Source: Sutterella seckii (GTDB lineage Bacteria; Pseudomonadota; Gammaproteobacteria; Burkholderiales; Burkholderiaceae_F). From it: a stretch of 64,000 nt of DNA. The DNA lies in NCBI RefSeq assembly GCF_009183815.1, contig NZ_WEHX01000004.1, positions 1 through 64,000 of the forward strand, written 5' to 3'. A program made the translations under genes and the position numbers. The notes beneath the pieces are model-generated. The model had not been told where the DNA came from. It made no database searches and saw only the letters and a list, made by a program, of their open reading frames with translations. How positions within the stretch are numbered: the first letter of the stretch is position 1; each line of letters opens with the position of its first letter. Shown here piece after piece: positions 9,286 to 17,087 of the stretch.

Positions 9286-10650
9286 TCAGATGCGGCTGGA
9301 CGGTACTGCGGCAGTGTGGTGAGATGAGGCGCCGAGCGGAGGGAAGGAAAGCTTGAAGATGGTTCCTCGTCCATCAAGACCGTCCTCAATCTCAACAGTG
9401 CCGTGATGAATGTCGACAATGCGCTTCACGATGGCGAGGCCCAGGCCCGTACCGGATGTTTTGGTGCCGAGCGCGCGGTAGAAGCGGTCGAAAACGCGGC
9501 TGCGTTCTTTAGGTGCAATGCCCGGACCGTTGTCGCAGACGCGTAGCACGGAGAGACCGTGTTCGGTGGAGGACGTGATTTCAATGCGTCCGCCTTCAGG
9601 CGTGTAGCGGATTGCGTTGTCCGTTAGGTTGGTGACCATCAGACGAATGGCATCCTCCATGCCGTCAAGCATGGCTGGGCGGGCATCTTCCGTAATTTCA
9701 ATATTCTTCTGGGCCGCAATTGGAGCCATGTCGTCCCGCACGCTTTTGACCAGTTCAGCGAGATTAATGGTCGTCATCGGCTTTTTGGACGCATCCGGAT
9801 CCAGGCGGGCAATGGTAAGAAGCTGCTGCACCAGGCGTGTTGCCCGGTTAATCCCTTCGTTGAGGCGGGAGAAGCATTTCTGCTGCGCTTCAGGCGTTTT
9901 TGCCCTTTGAGCCAGCTGAACCTGGAGCTTCAGCGCCGTAAGAGGCGTGCGCAGTTCATGCGCAGCATCGGACGCAAATCGCTGCTGAGCTGAGAGGCTG
10001 TCTGCGAGGCGCCGCAGGAGATCGTTGATGGCGTTTACAAGACTTGCGAGTTCTGCCGGGAGCCCCTTGGTAGAGAGCGGTTCAAGGGATGTCGGCGAAC
10101 GGCGCGCTACGGATCGTGCGGTTTTTTCGAGTGGTGCAAGGCCGCTTCCGACAACAATCCAAACTGCGATGGCGATGAAGGGCAGAAGCAGGCAAAGCGG
10201 CTGAAGGATGCGGAAGGCAGCTGTGGCGGCGAGTGATGTGCGCACCTCCAGATCCTGCCCTGCGGTAATGACCAGCGGGCCGACGGCGACGGAATAAGTC
10301 CGCCAGGTTTTCCCCTCAACCTTGACCAGGCCGAAGCCGGGCCCCTCGGGGAGCGGCATGGCGGGAGCCCCCTCCCGTTGCCAGAGACTGTTGTGCGCAG
10401 AATCGTAGACCTGCACGATGACGCGGTAGCTCGGCGCATCACCGATGATGGTCAGGTGCTCGGGCTCCTTGGTAGGCATGCTGTGCCGCACGGAGTCGCC
10501 GAGCGACTCCGCGGTTTCGCGCAGATGGGAGTCCAGGAATTCATTGAACTCCGCCTGCGCGGAGAAAAAAGTGGCGGTGGCTGTCGTGAATCCGGCAGCC
10601 AGAAGCGCCAGAAGCAGCGTAAAAAGGAGCTTCCTGCGAATGGAGGTCAT
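9286..10650 (-). CDS. Two-component sensor histidine kinase (QseC/TctE type)
   Basis: A 454-residue membrane kinase. There is one transmembrane helix at residues 5-28, a periplasmic sensor of about 110 residues, a second helix near 146-170, then a HAMP-like linker. The H-box is FASDAAHELRTPLTAL with phospho-acceptor H231. The ATPase domain shows the N-box (NLTDNAIRYTPEGG), DNGPGI and GTGLGLAIVKRI. The domain order and short sensor fit the QseC/PmrB group. It follows its response regulator gene by 23 bp. The signal is unknown. Confidence 0.9.
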   Translation of the reverse strand: MTSIRRKLLFTLLLALLAAGFTTATATFFSAQAEFNEFLDSHLRETAESLGDSVRHSMPTKEPEHLTIIGDAPSYRVIVQVYDSAHNSLWQREGAPAMPLPEGPGFGLVKVEGKTWRTYSVAVGPLVITAGQDLEVRTSLAATAAFRILQPLCLLLPFIAIAVWIVVGSGLAPLEKTARSVARRSPTSLEPLSTKGLPAELASLVNAINDLLRRLADSLSAQQRFASDAAHELRTPLTALKLQVQLAQRAKTPEAQQKCFSRLNEGINRATRLVQQLLTIARLDPDASKKPMTTINLAELVKSVRDDMAPIAAQKNIEITEDARPAMLDGMEDAIRLMVTNLTDNAIRYTPEGGRIEITSSTEHGLSVLRVCDNGPGIAPKERSRVFDRFYRALGTKTSGTGLGLAIVKRIVDIHHGTVEIEDGLDGRGTIFKLSFPPLGASSHHTAAVPSSRI

Positions 10651-10673
10651 GCTTGGCCCTTTGTGTCAGGCAA

Positions 10674-11330
10674 TTAGGTTTCAAGCAGATAGCCTACGCC
10701 GCGGACAGTTTTGATGGCGCTGTCGGAAAGCTTCTTGCGCAGGTGGTGGATGTGCACTTCAATGGCGTTCGATCCTACCGTGTTGTCCCAGTTGTAGAGC
10801 TTTTCCTCGAGCTGGGAACGGCTCCAGACAACGCCCTGTCGTTCAGCAAGCGCAAAGAGAAGCGCATATTCCTTCGACGAGAGAATGACGGGTTCCCCGC
10901 GATAGGTCACCTCGCGCGTGTGAGGCGAAATCCGGAGTTCGCCGCGCTCCAGGATCGGGTCTGCACGGCCTGCGGAACGCCTCAGCAGCGCGCGGATGCG
11001 CGCTGAAAGCTCATCAAGATCGTAGGGTTTGATAAGGTAGTCGTCGGCGCCCATATCAAGGCCGCGGATGCGGTCGTCAACCGTGTCCCGGGCGGTTGTG
11101 ACGAGAACAGGCGTCGCGTTGCGCTTGGCGCGCATTTCCTTGAGAACCTGCAGGCCATCCTTGCCGGGAAGGCCGAGGTCAAGTATGACGAGTGAAAACT
11201 CTGTCGTATTAAGAGCTAAAAGCGCGGAGTTGCCGTCCCGGACCCAGTCAACGGCATGGCCTTCGCATTCAAGGCCGGCAACGACGCTTTCGCCGATCAT
11301 GTCGTCATCTTCAACGAGGAGAATTCTCAT
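10674..11330 (-). CDS. OmpR-family response regulator (QseB/PmrA type)
   Basis: A 218-residue regulator. The receiver domain has the acidic pair E7-D8-D9, phospho-acceptor D51 (LVILDLGLPGKDG) and conserved threonine and lysine (VTTARD, DYLIKPYD). The C-terminal winged helix carries the motif SQLEEKLYNW and VEVHIHHLRKKL-like EVHIHHLRKKLSD. It is partner to the kinase downstream. Its start overlaps the end of the upstream membrane-protein gene by 20 bp, so the three genes are probably one transcript. Confidence 0.93.
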   Translation of the reverse strand: MRILLVEDDDMIGESVVAGLECEGHAVDWVRDGNSALLALNTTEFSLVILDLGLPGKDGLQVLKEMRAKRNATPVLVTTARDTVDDRIRGLDMGADDYLIKPYDLDELSARIRALLRRSAGRADPILERGELRISPHTREVTYRGEPVILSSKEYALLFALAERQGVVWSRSQLEEKLYNWDNTVGSNAIEVHIHHLRKKLSDSAIKTVRGVGYLLET

Positions 11331-11853
11331 GTAAACGGTATCTCAGAATCAGGCGCTCAAGCACTATGCGCCACGTTTCAGCAACGAGAAGCGCAAGCAC
11401 AATGAGGCCGGTAAGTATGGGATAGGCGGATTCGCGGCCCCAGCCGCCGAAATATGCGGCAAGGCCGAAGTAGGCGATGAAGGCGCCTACAAGGGCTCCA
11501 AGGCAGGAGCCTGCGGCAAGTGCTCCGAAAAAGCGAAGACTTGGAACGCAGTCGGCAGCGGCTCGGCGCGCTAGATCCAATCGAAAAAGGTGAATCGATT
11601 GTAACGCGATGCATGAAAACAGCGAAAAGCCTCCGGCAGGCATTTTTTCGGTTTCTGCATTTTGACGGCGAAGAATTGCATAGATGCCGGCGTCGCGCAG
11701 AAAGCCGCCGGCAGCGGCGCATATTCCGAGGAGTTCGGGGCTCGATGCAAACACCCAGGAAAAACCGCCGGCGAGCAGAGCGCCCCATCCGGGAGACAAA
11801 AGTGCAGCGGCAAAAACCGCCGCCGGAGACCAATCTGAGAGTGCAGCTACCAT
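11311..11853 (-). CDS. Small integral membrane protein, unrecognised
   Basis: I do not recognise this 180-residue protein. From ATG 11853 it reads MVAALSDWSPAAVFAAALL and contains four or five hydrophobic segments rich in Ala and Gly (for example FFGALAAGSCLGALVGAFIAYFG), suggesting an inner-membrane protein. An open frame extends to 11997, but those extra residues look non-coding and no clear ribosome-binding site favours either start. The stop lies 20 bp inside the response-regulator gene, suggesting coupling. It may be a membrane accessory of the two-component system; that is a guess from position only. Confidence 0.55.
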   Translation of the reverse strand: MVAALSDWSPAAVFAAALLSPGWGALLAGGFSWVFASSPELLGICAAAGGFLRDAGIYAILRRQNAETEKMPAGGFSLFSCIALQSIHLFRLDLARRAAADCVPSLRFFGALAAGSCLGALVGAFIAYFGLAAYFGGWGRESAYPILTGLIVLALLVAETWRIVLERLILRYRLHENSPR

Positions 11854-11906
11854 AATATTGAGACTCGGGAAGAGAGCTTCCCGCAGATCAAATAGGAAGA
11901 AGAAGC

Positions 11907-12380
11907 ATGCCAGAGAAGCGCTATGCCCGTCGCGACCCGAACGAGATAGTGGATATCGAACACCGCGACCGGCTCGAGGATTATGTTGAGCCGGCATCCG
12001 GAACGGTCACTGTTGCCCACATTGTTTACGGCCTCCACAGCATTTCCATACTGACGGGACTTCTTACGGCAGGACTTTCCATAGCCGGAGCTTTTGTTTT
12101 TTCCGGCCCCTCCATCCTTGCCGTCATCATCAACTATATCTTCCGCTCCGACGCCCGCGGGACGTTCGTGGCCTCGCACTTCTCCTGGCAGATCCGCACG
12201 TTCTGGTATGCGTTTCTCTGGATGATTCTCATCTACATCATTTCGATGCCGCTCGCTTTTGTCGGCATTGGATTCTTTACGCTGATCGGCGGCCTGCTGG
12301 TGCTTGGCATCTGGGTTGCCTACCGAATCCTTTACGGCTGGAAGCGGCTCGTGCGGCGCGAACCGATGCCGATGAGCTGA
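11907..12380 (+). CDS. Small membrane protein resembling DUF4870 family
   Basis: This 157-residue protein has a charged cytosolic start (MPEKRYARRDPNE), then hydrophobic segments near 42-80 and 97-145 (WYAFLWMILIYIISMPLAFVGIGFF). The segment SDARGTFVASHFSWQIRTFWYA resembles the conserved FxxxHxxxQIRTFW element of small DUF4870-like membrane proteins. No function is known for that group. It is preceded by a GAAGAAGAAG purine tract that could serve as the ribosome-binding site. It lies divergent from the membrane-protein and two-component genes. Confidence 0.7.
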   Translation: MPEKRYARRDPNEIVDIEHRDRLEDYVEPASGTVTVAHIVYGLHSISILTGLLTAGLSIAGAFVFSGPSILAVIINYIFRSDARGTFVASHFSWQIRTFWYAFLWMILIYIISMPLAFVGIGFFTLIGGLLVLGIWVAYRILYGWKRLVRREPMPMS

Positions 12381-12463
12381 TGCCGGGGAATTCGAGGCTC
12401 GATGAAGAGCAGTAACGCTATACTGAAAAATTCCCTCGCAATTTTCTTAAGGAGTGAGTTTTC

Positions 12464-13021
12464 ATGGCTCTCGGAGCAATGGTCTACAAGGCGCAGCTTT
12501 CCATCTCGAATCTGGATCGAGGATGGTATGGGCAGCCTGTGCTCACGATTGCCCGACACCCTTCGGAAACAGAAAAACGTCTTATGCTGCGCGTCCTCGC
12601 CTGGTGCGTGCGCGCCGGAGAACATCTTGAATTCGGCCGCGGCCTTTCTTCTGATGGCGAACCCGCGCTTTGGGAGACGGACGATACCGGAGCCATTATT
12701 GAATGGGTGGAGCTCGGTGCGCCAGACGTACGGACCGTGCGCAAGGCGGCGGGTAAAAGCGAGCATGTACTCGTCCTCGCATATGATGAGGCGCGGACAA
12801 AACCCTGGTGGGAATCCGTGAAGGGAGAGCTTTCGAAAATCGACAAGCTGACGGTTATTTTTATTCCTGATTCTGAGGCTGACGCGCTTGCCGCGATGGC
12901 GTTGCGAAGCATGAAGTTTGCCGTCACCATCCAGGACAGCGTGATCTGGGTAAACAGCGACACTGCGGATGTGCAGATCAATCCGGAATATCTCAAGCGC
13001 GAAACCCAGCGCTGGACCTGA
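12464..13021 (+). CDS. yaeQ: YaeQ family protein
   Basis: This 185-residue protein follows the YaeQ pattern throughout. The N-terminus MALGAMVYKAQLSISNLDR is typical, followed by LARHPSETEKRLMLRVLAW-type sequence, the motif FGRGLSSDGEPALWE and the C-terminal VTIQDSVIWVNSD. YaeQ has a fold related to the PD-(D/E)XK nucleases. The E. coli protein was noted as a suppressor of RfaH loss, later attributed to cloning effects, so its role remains open. The ATG is preceded by TTAAGGAGTGA, an excellent ribosome-binding site. Confidence 0.93.
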   Translation: MALGAMVYKAQLSISNLDRGWYGQPVLTIARHPSETEKRLMLRVLAWCVRAGEHLEFGRGLSSDGEPALWETDDTGAIIEWVELGAPDVRTVRKAAGKSEHVLVLAYDEARTKPWWESVKGELSKIDKLTVIFIPDSEADALAAMALRSMKFAVTIQDSVIWVNSDTADVQINPEYLKRETQRWT

Positions 13022-13036
13022 CGGACCCCCAATAAA

Positions 13037-13075
13037 CGAAAACCCGTTTCTTCATTGAGAAGAAGCGGGTTTTCG
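13037..13075. terminator. Bidirectional intrinsic terminator
   Basis: A 17-bp stem with one G-T wobble (arms 13037-13053 and 13059-13075) contains AAAACCCG and CGGGTTTT, giving T-runs on both strands. It lies between the convergent yaeQ and truncated-haemoglobin genes. Confidence 0.93.
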
Positions 13076-13104
13076 CGTTTAGAGCATTGCGAAAAGGTTT
13101 GCTT

Positions 13105-13494
13105 TCAGCGCTGGTTGATGAGGCTTTCCGACATCCGCGCAAAGGCTCCTTCCAGACGAAGCCGCAGGGCTGGATCGGCGACTGCCTCGTTGAGCGCCAT
13201 GCGCATCACGCGCATCCATTCCTGCATGAGCGCCCGGTCGATCGGAATGGCGCGGTGCGATTCCCTCAGCATAGGCAGTCCGTGACGCTCCTGATAGAGC
13301 GCAGGTCCGCCAAGCCAGCCCGAAAGAAATTCGCGCATGCGGCTGTCGTAGCGTTTGATGCCCTCAGGAGTATAAAGCGCTCTCAGCTGCCCGAAGGAAG
13401 GATTGTCTCTCAGTATGCGCACATATGAAGCGACAAGCCTTGCAATGCCGTCCTCGCCGCCAATGGCGGCGTAAAGAGAGGACTGTTCTGGCAT
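13105..13494 (-). CDS. Group II truncated haemoglobin (trHbO-like), last gene of the cyd operon
   Basis: A 129-residue globin of the two-over-two type. It opens SLYAAIGGEDGIARLVASYV, and the F region shows the group II pattern FLSGWLGGPALYQERHGLPMLRESHRAI, in which the His of ESHRAI is the expected proximal haem ligand. The GHPxLRxRH signature of the group is present as GLPMLRESH. Such globins bind O2 or NO with high affinity and can serve NO detoxification or oxygen handling. It begins three bases before the end of ybgE, so it is co-transcribed with cytochrome bd, a NO-tolerant oxidase. The shared role is inferred. Confidence 0.88.
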   Translation of the reverse strand: MPEQSSLYAAIGGEDGIARLVASYVRILRDNPSFGQLRALYTPEGIKRYDSRMREFLSGWLGGPALYQERHGLPMLRESHRAIPIDRALMQEWMRVMRMALNEAVADPALRLRLEGAFARMSESLINQR

Positions 13495-13496
13495 GG

Positions 13497-13820
13497 TCAG
13501 TGGAGAAAAACGGCCGCACCGAAGCCGAGCAGCAGAGCCCAGCCGACGAGCGGCGAAAAAATACGGCGAATAAGCGGATGGCGCGGCACAAAGCCGAAAC
13601 CATAGACCCAGAGAATGCTCATGCCGATGAGCATGCCGACCAAAAAGCCGTGAGGAACGCCGGCTGCATCATGAGCAATCGCTCGCGGATAAAGAATGAC
13701 GAGCGCGGCACATGCAAGCGCGGCGAGAAGCGAAAGAACCCTCAGAAAAGAAGAACTGCTTTTCTTTTCGCCGCGGCTTCCGTGAATGCGCTCCAGAGGC
13801 TTTTCAAGATCAGTCGTCAT
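13497..13820 (-). CDS. ybgE: Cytochrome bd operon protein YbgE
   Basis: A 107-residue membrane protein with about three hydrophobic segments. It carries the YbgE pattern: a first helix ending in a short periplasmic stretch, then HGFLVGMLIGMSILWVYGFGFVPRHPLIRRIFSPLVGWALL, close to the HGxL...GxGFxP...FxP motif of E. coli YbgE. The start at ATG 13820 overlaps the cydX stop by 11 bases. A longer frame opens upstream at 13880 but would read through cydX and is rejected. The function of YbgE in bd oxidase assembly is not established. Confidence 0.85.
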   Translation of the reverse strand: MTTDLEKPLERIHGSRGEKKSSSSFLRVLSLLAALACAALVILYPRAIAHDAAGVPHGFLVGMLIGMSILWVYGFGFVPRHPLIRRIFSPLVGWALLLGFGAAVFLH

Positions 13821-13899
13821 TGCGCGATGCGTAGCTTTCAAGCGTTGCCGCAAGGAGAACTGCGCAGGAAAGACCTGCAATCCAGTAGAAATAAGACAT
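13810..13899 (-). CDS. cydX: CydX, small subunit of cytochrome bd oxidase
   Basis: This 29-codon gene lies between cydB and ybgE. Its product begins MSYFYWIAGLSCAVL and continues AATLES before a charged tail. That matches the CydX pattern of an N-terminal Y-F-x-W-I-x-G, one transmembrane helix and a glutamate at its end. CydX stabilises the haem groups of the CydAB complex. CTGGAGCTC provides a ribosome-binding site 7 bases before the ATG. The E. coli protein has 37 residues, so this version is short. The stop overlaps the ybgE start. Confidence 0.85.
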   Translation of the reverse strand: MSYFYWIAGLSCAVLLAATLESYASRNDD

Positions 13900-13987
13900 G
13901 GTGTTGAGCTCCAGATGAACGATCCGGCTTCAATCCCGGACTGCCTCTTCCCGGAGACAGTTCGGAATTGAAGACTCAGCTGTTCAA

Positions 13988-15127
13988 TTAATAAAGGGAG
14001 TGCGTGTTCTTTTCGATGTACGAAGCATTGAGCTTGCCGCTCATCACGCGATAGGCCCAGGACGTGTAGAAAACCACGATAGGCAGGAAGATGAGCGTGA
14101 CGAAAAGCATGATCTCAAGCGTGAGCTGAGAGCTCGTGCAGTCCCAGATGGTGAGGCCGGCATTGAACATCGTCGAGGACGGCATCACGAAGGGGAACAT
14201 CGAAATAAGCGGCGTAAGGACGATGCCGAGAATCGCTGCGGAAGAGCAGAAGATCGCCGGCCAGATGCGGCCCTTCTTCACGAGTACCGAACCCAGAAGC
14301 GCGCCGGCAATGCCGAGCACGGGGACGACCCAGAGAAGCGGCAGGGCGCTGTAGTTAGCAAACCAGGCGCCGGCCTGAACTTCAACCGTCTTCGCAAGCG
14401 GATTCGCCGGACCGGCAGGATCAAGACCGGCGGTTGCGACATACCCGTCAATTCCCATGTAGACCCAGATGCCGCCCAGCACAAAGAGCACGGCCGTGAG
14501 GATGCCGGCAATGCCGGAAACCTTGACGGCGCGGTCATGGAGATCGCCTTCCGTACGAAGCGCCAGGTAGTTGGCGCCGTGGAAGACAACCATCAGAAGC
14601 GCGAGCACGCCGCAGAGCAGTCCGAACGGATTGAGAAGGCCGAAGAAGCTCCCCGTATAAATCGGGCGCATCGTTGCATCAATCTCAAAGGGCACGCCCT
14701 GAAGGAGATTGCCGAACGCAACGCCGCAGATCACCGGAGGAACGGCCGATCCGATAAAGAGGAGGCAGTCCCAGGTAGTGCGCCAGCGGGTGGCCGCCAC
14801 CTTGCTGCGGTAGTCGAAGGCGAGCGGGCGGAACATGAGCGCAGCGAGGATGACGAGCATCGCCCAGTAGAAGCCCGAAAAAGCCACGGCGTACATCATC
14901 GGCCAGGCAGCGAACATGGCGCCGCCGCCCGTGATGAGCCACACCTGATTGCCGTCCCAGTGCGGAGCGACGGAATTGATCATCACGCGGCGCTCATTGT
15001 CGTTCTTGCCGAGGAACGGCAGCAGCGAGCCGACGCCCATGTCATGGCCGTCCATCACTGCAAAGCCCGTGAGGAGCACGCCGATGAAGAGCCACCAGAT
15101 GACTTTCAGAATTTCATAATCGATCAT
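13988..15127 (-). CDS. cydB: Cytochrome bd ubiquinol oxidase subunit II
   Basis: A 379-residue, eight-to-nine helix subunit of the bd-type terminal oxidase. The N-terminus MIDYEILKVIWWLFIGVLLTGFAVMDGHDMGVG is diagnostic for CydB, as are NSVAPHWDGNQVWLITGGGAMFAAWP and the C-terminal FYTSWAYRVM. It pairs with CydA encoded 18 bp upstream and supports respiration at low oxygen tension in the inner membrane. The gene ends 88 bp before cydX. Confidence 0.97.
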   Translation of the reverse strand: MIDYEILKVIWWLFIGVLLTGFAVMDGHDMGVGSLLPFLGKNDNERRVMINSVAPHWDGNQVWLITGGGAMFAAWPMMYAVAFSGFYWAMLVILAALMFRPLAFDYRSKVAATRWRTTWDCLLFIGSAVPPVICGVAFGNLLQGVPFEIDATMRPIYTGSFFGLLNPFGLLCGVLALLMVVFHGANYLALRTEGDLHDRAVKVSGIAGILTAVLFVLGGIWVYMGIDGYVATAGLDPAGPANPLAKTVEVQAGAWFANYSALPLLWVVPVLGIAGALLGSVLVKKGRIWPAIFCSSAAILGIVLTPLISMFPFVMPSSTMFNAGLTIWDCTSSQLTLEIMLFVTLIFLPIVVFYTSWAYRVMSGKLNASYIEKNTHSLY

Positions 15128-15145
15128 TTTGTCAATGCTCCCGGG

Positions 15146-16696
15146 TTACTTCTGCTCGAAGTGATAGCGGCCGGTGCCGAGCGAGCTCGGACCCTTGCGG
15201 CTGAAGCGGATCATCAGCCACATTTCGGCGATGAGCATGAGCGTATAGAGAATGACGAAGCCGAGGATCGAACCGATCAGGTCGCCCGTGGAGAGGGACG
15301 AAACAGAGAGGTGCGTCGGCAGGATGTTGTAAATGGTCCAGGGCTGACGGCCGTATTCGGCGACGAACCAGCCTGCTTCACAGGCGATCCAGGGCAGCGG
15401 GAGCGCAAGGAGCGTAAGGCGCAGGTAGAGCGGCTGATTCTGGAGGGTCTTCTTCATGGAGAAGACAAGGCCGAGCACGAAGATGAGCGCCATGCCGAGG
15501 CCGCAGCTGATCATCAGCCTGAAGCTCCAGAACATCGGCGCAACCTGCGGCGTCGTATCCTGAGCGGCCTGCTTGATCATTTCAGGCGTGGCCTGCGTGA
15601 CGTCTTCGGTATAGCGCTTCAGAAGAAGGCCGAAGCCGAGGTCGGGCTGGAGCGCCTGGAATTCAGCGCGCAGAGCTTCATTCTTCGGATCCTTGCGGAG
15701 CGCTTCCAGAGTGGCAACGGCTTTCTGGCCGTTCTTGATGCGCTCTTCAGCCTGGGCTTCAAGCTGCTTGATGCCCGGAATCTCCGTAGACAGCGACCGC
15801 GTGCCCATCAGGCCGAACACCCAGGGAATGCTGATTTCCATGGCGTTTTTCTGTTCGGCTTCATTGGGGATCGCAAAAAGCGTGAGCGGCGCCGGAGCCT
15901 CGTGGGTGTCCCAGGTGGCTTCCATGGCGGCAATCTTGGTGGGCTGGTCGCGCGTCACGAGGAAGCCCGATTCGTCGCCCATGTGGATCGTCAGAATGCT
16001 CGAGACGATGCCGAAAGCAGCGGCAAGGCGGAAGGACGAAGCGGCGAATTTGACGTCCTGGCGCTTGAGGAGGTAGTAGGCGGAAACGGCCATCACGAAC
16101 ATGGCGCCCGTCATGTAGCCGCCGGCAACCGTGTGGACGAACTTGGCCTGAGCCCATTCGCTCGTGAAGACGGCCCAGAAATTGGTCATCTCCATGCGCA
16201 TGGTTTCAAAATTGAATTCCGCGCCGGTCGGATACATCATCCAGCCGTTGGCGACAAGAATCCAGAGCGCCGAGAGGTTGGAGCCGAGCGCCATCATGAT
16301 CGTGGCAAAAAGGTGCTTGCCTTTCGACAGGCGGTCCCAGCCGAAGAAGAAAAGGCCGATGAAGGTCGACTCAAGGAAGAAGGCCATCAGGCCTTCAATG
16401 GCGAGCGGTGCGCCGAAAATATCGCCTACATAGTGAGAGTAGTAGGCCCAGTTCGTGCCGAACTGGAATTCCATCGTAATGCCGGTGGCGACGCCGAGGG
16501 CGAAGTTGATGCCGAAGAGCTTGCCCCAGAAGCGGGTCATGTCCTTGTACATCTGTTTGCCCGTGAGGACATACGTCACTTCCATGACCACCAGCAGGAA
16601 CGAAAGTCCGAGCGTAAGCGGCACAAAAATGAAGTGGTACATCGCGGTCAGCGCAAACTGCAGGCGTGACAGGTCAACAAGATCAGTTGAGATCAC
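15146..16696 (-). CDS. cydA: Cytochrome bd ubiquinol oxidase subunit I
   Basis: A 516-residue haem-bearing subunit that oxidises ubiquinol and reduces oxygen. It opens [24 protein letters not shown], whose MYHF histidine corresponds to the haem b595 ligand His19 of E. coli. It also carries [14 protein letters not shown] and the Q-loop region before it. Translation starts at GTG 16696, with AGGAG eight bases upstream; the alternative ATG start would remove the conserved N-terminus. cydB follows after 18 bp, and cydP precedes it. Confidence 0.97.
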   Translation of the reverse strand: MISTDLVDLSRLQFALTAMYHFIFVPLTLGLSFLLVVMEVTYVLTGKQMYKDMTRFWGKLFGINFALGVATGITMEFQFGTNWAYYSHYVGDIFGAPLAIEGLMAFFLESTFIGLFFFGWDRLSKGKHLFATIMMALGSNLSALWILVANGWMMYPTGAEFNFETMRMEMTNFWAVFTSEWAQAKFVHTVAGGYMTGAMFVMAVSAYYLLKRQDVKFAASSFRLAAAFGIVSSILTIHMGDESGFLVTRDQPTKIAAMEATWDTHEAPAPLTLFAIPNEAEQKNAMEISIPWVFGLMGTRSLSTEIPGIKQLEAQAEERIKNGQKAVATLEALRKDPKNEALRAEFQALQPDLGFGLLLKRYTEDVTQATPEMIKQAAQDTTPQVAPMFWSFRLMISCGLGMALIFVLGLVFSMKKTLQNQPLYLRLTLLALPLPWIACEAGWFVAEYGRQPWTIYNILPTHLSVSSLSTGDLIGSILGFVILYTLMLIAEMWLMIRFSRKGPSSLGTGRYHFEQK

Positions 16697-16726
16697 TTGA
16701 GACTCCTGATGTGGTTTTGAGAGTTG

Positions 16727-16921
16727 TTAGCGGGGTTCCGAGGTGGCCGCCGGAGCGCCAAGAAGCGCATCCCCCATCTTCTGCGGCGTGACGTCAGTCC
16801 GGTGTTCAGGACTGAAAAACAGGTACCAAAGACAGAAAATAAGGAAGAGCTTGACCGCGACGACCAGAATGATTTCGGCGAGAAGTCCGGGACGCCGGCG
16901 GCGGTCTGTGGTGTTGTCCAT
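16727..16921 (-). CDS. cydP: CydP, putative small subunit of cytochrome bd oxidase
   Basis: This 64-residue protein has one transmembrane helix (about residues 13-36, LLAEIILVVAVKLFLIFCLW) followed by YLFFSPEHR. That combination of Arg-rich start, KL within the helix and W-x-x-FFS at its end fits the CydP family found just before cydA in many beta- and gammaproteobacteria. It is the first gene of the cyd operon here. The function is presumed to be a small accessory of the oxidase. Confidence 0.8.
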   Translation of the reverse strand: MDNTTDRRRRPGLLAEIILVVAVKLFLIFCLWYLFFSPEHRTDVTPQKMGDALLGAPAATSEPR

Positions 16922-17021
16922 CAGTTGCTCCGATTGATTTCGCTGAAGGCGGCTTTTTCGTGCCTACATCTTAATGAGCGCGTTGGGAGAATTCCCATAT
17001 CTGACGCCTTACGTTTACGGC

Positions 17022-17081
17022 TTGACGGTGTTAAATGGAACTGTCAGACTGCCAAAATTACAGTTTGGCGGACTTTGGCAG
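17022..17081 (+). promoter_or_regulatory. Putative promoter and inverted repeat before the PAS/AAA+ regulator
   Basis: TTGACG (17022-17027) lies 17 bp before a weak CAGACT (17045-17050). A perfect inverted repeat CTGCCAAA (17049-17056) / TTTGGCAG (17074-17081) ends seven bases before the chosen start codon, and a further TTTGGC lies between the arms (17064-17069). It could be an autoregulatory operator or an RNA hairpin at the ribosome-binding region. The promoter call is tentative; the repeat is directly visible. Confidence 0.45.
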
Positions 17082-17087
17082 TTCGAT

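Noticed and set aside
14000-16669. Very long open frame antisense to cydAB
   Set aside because: It is a shadow of high-GC codon use; cydA and cydB are unmistakable on the other strand. The same holds for long antisense frames over acrB (3124-5217) and napA (30200-32518).
16934-16947. FNR-like site TTGAT-N4-CTGAA before cydP
   Set aside because: The second half-site matches only three of five consensus positions, and spacing to a promoter is unknown.
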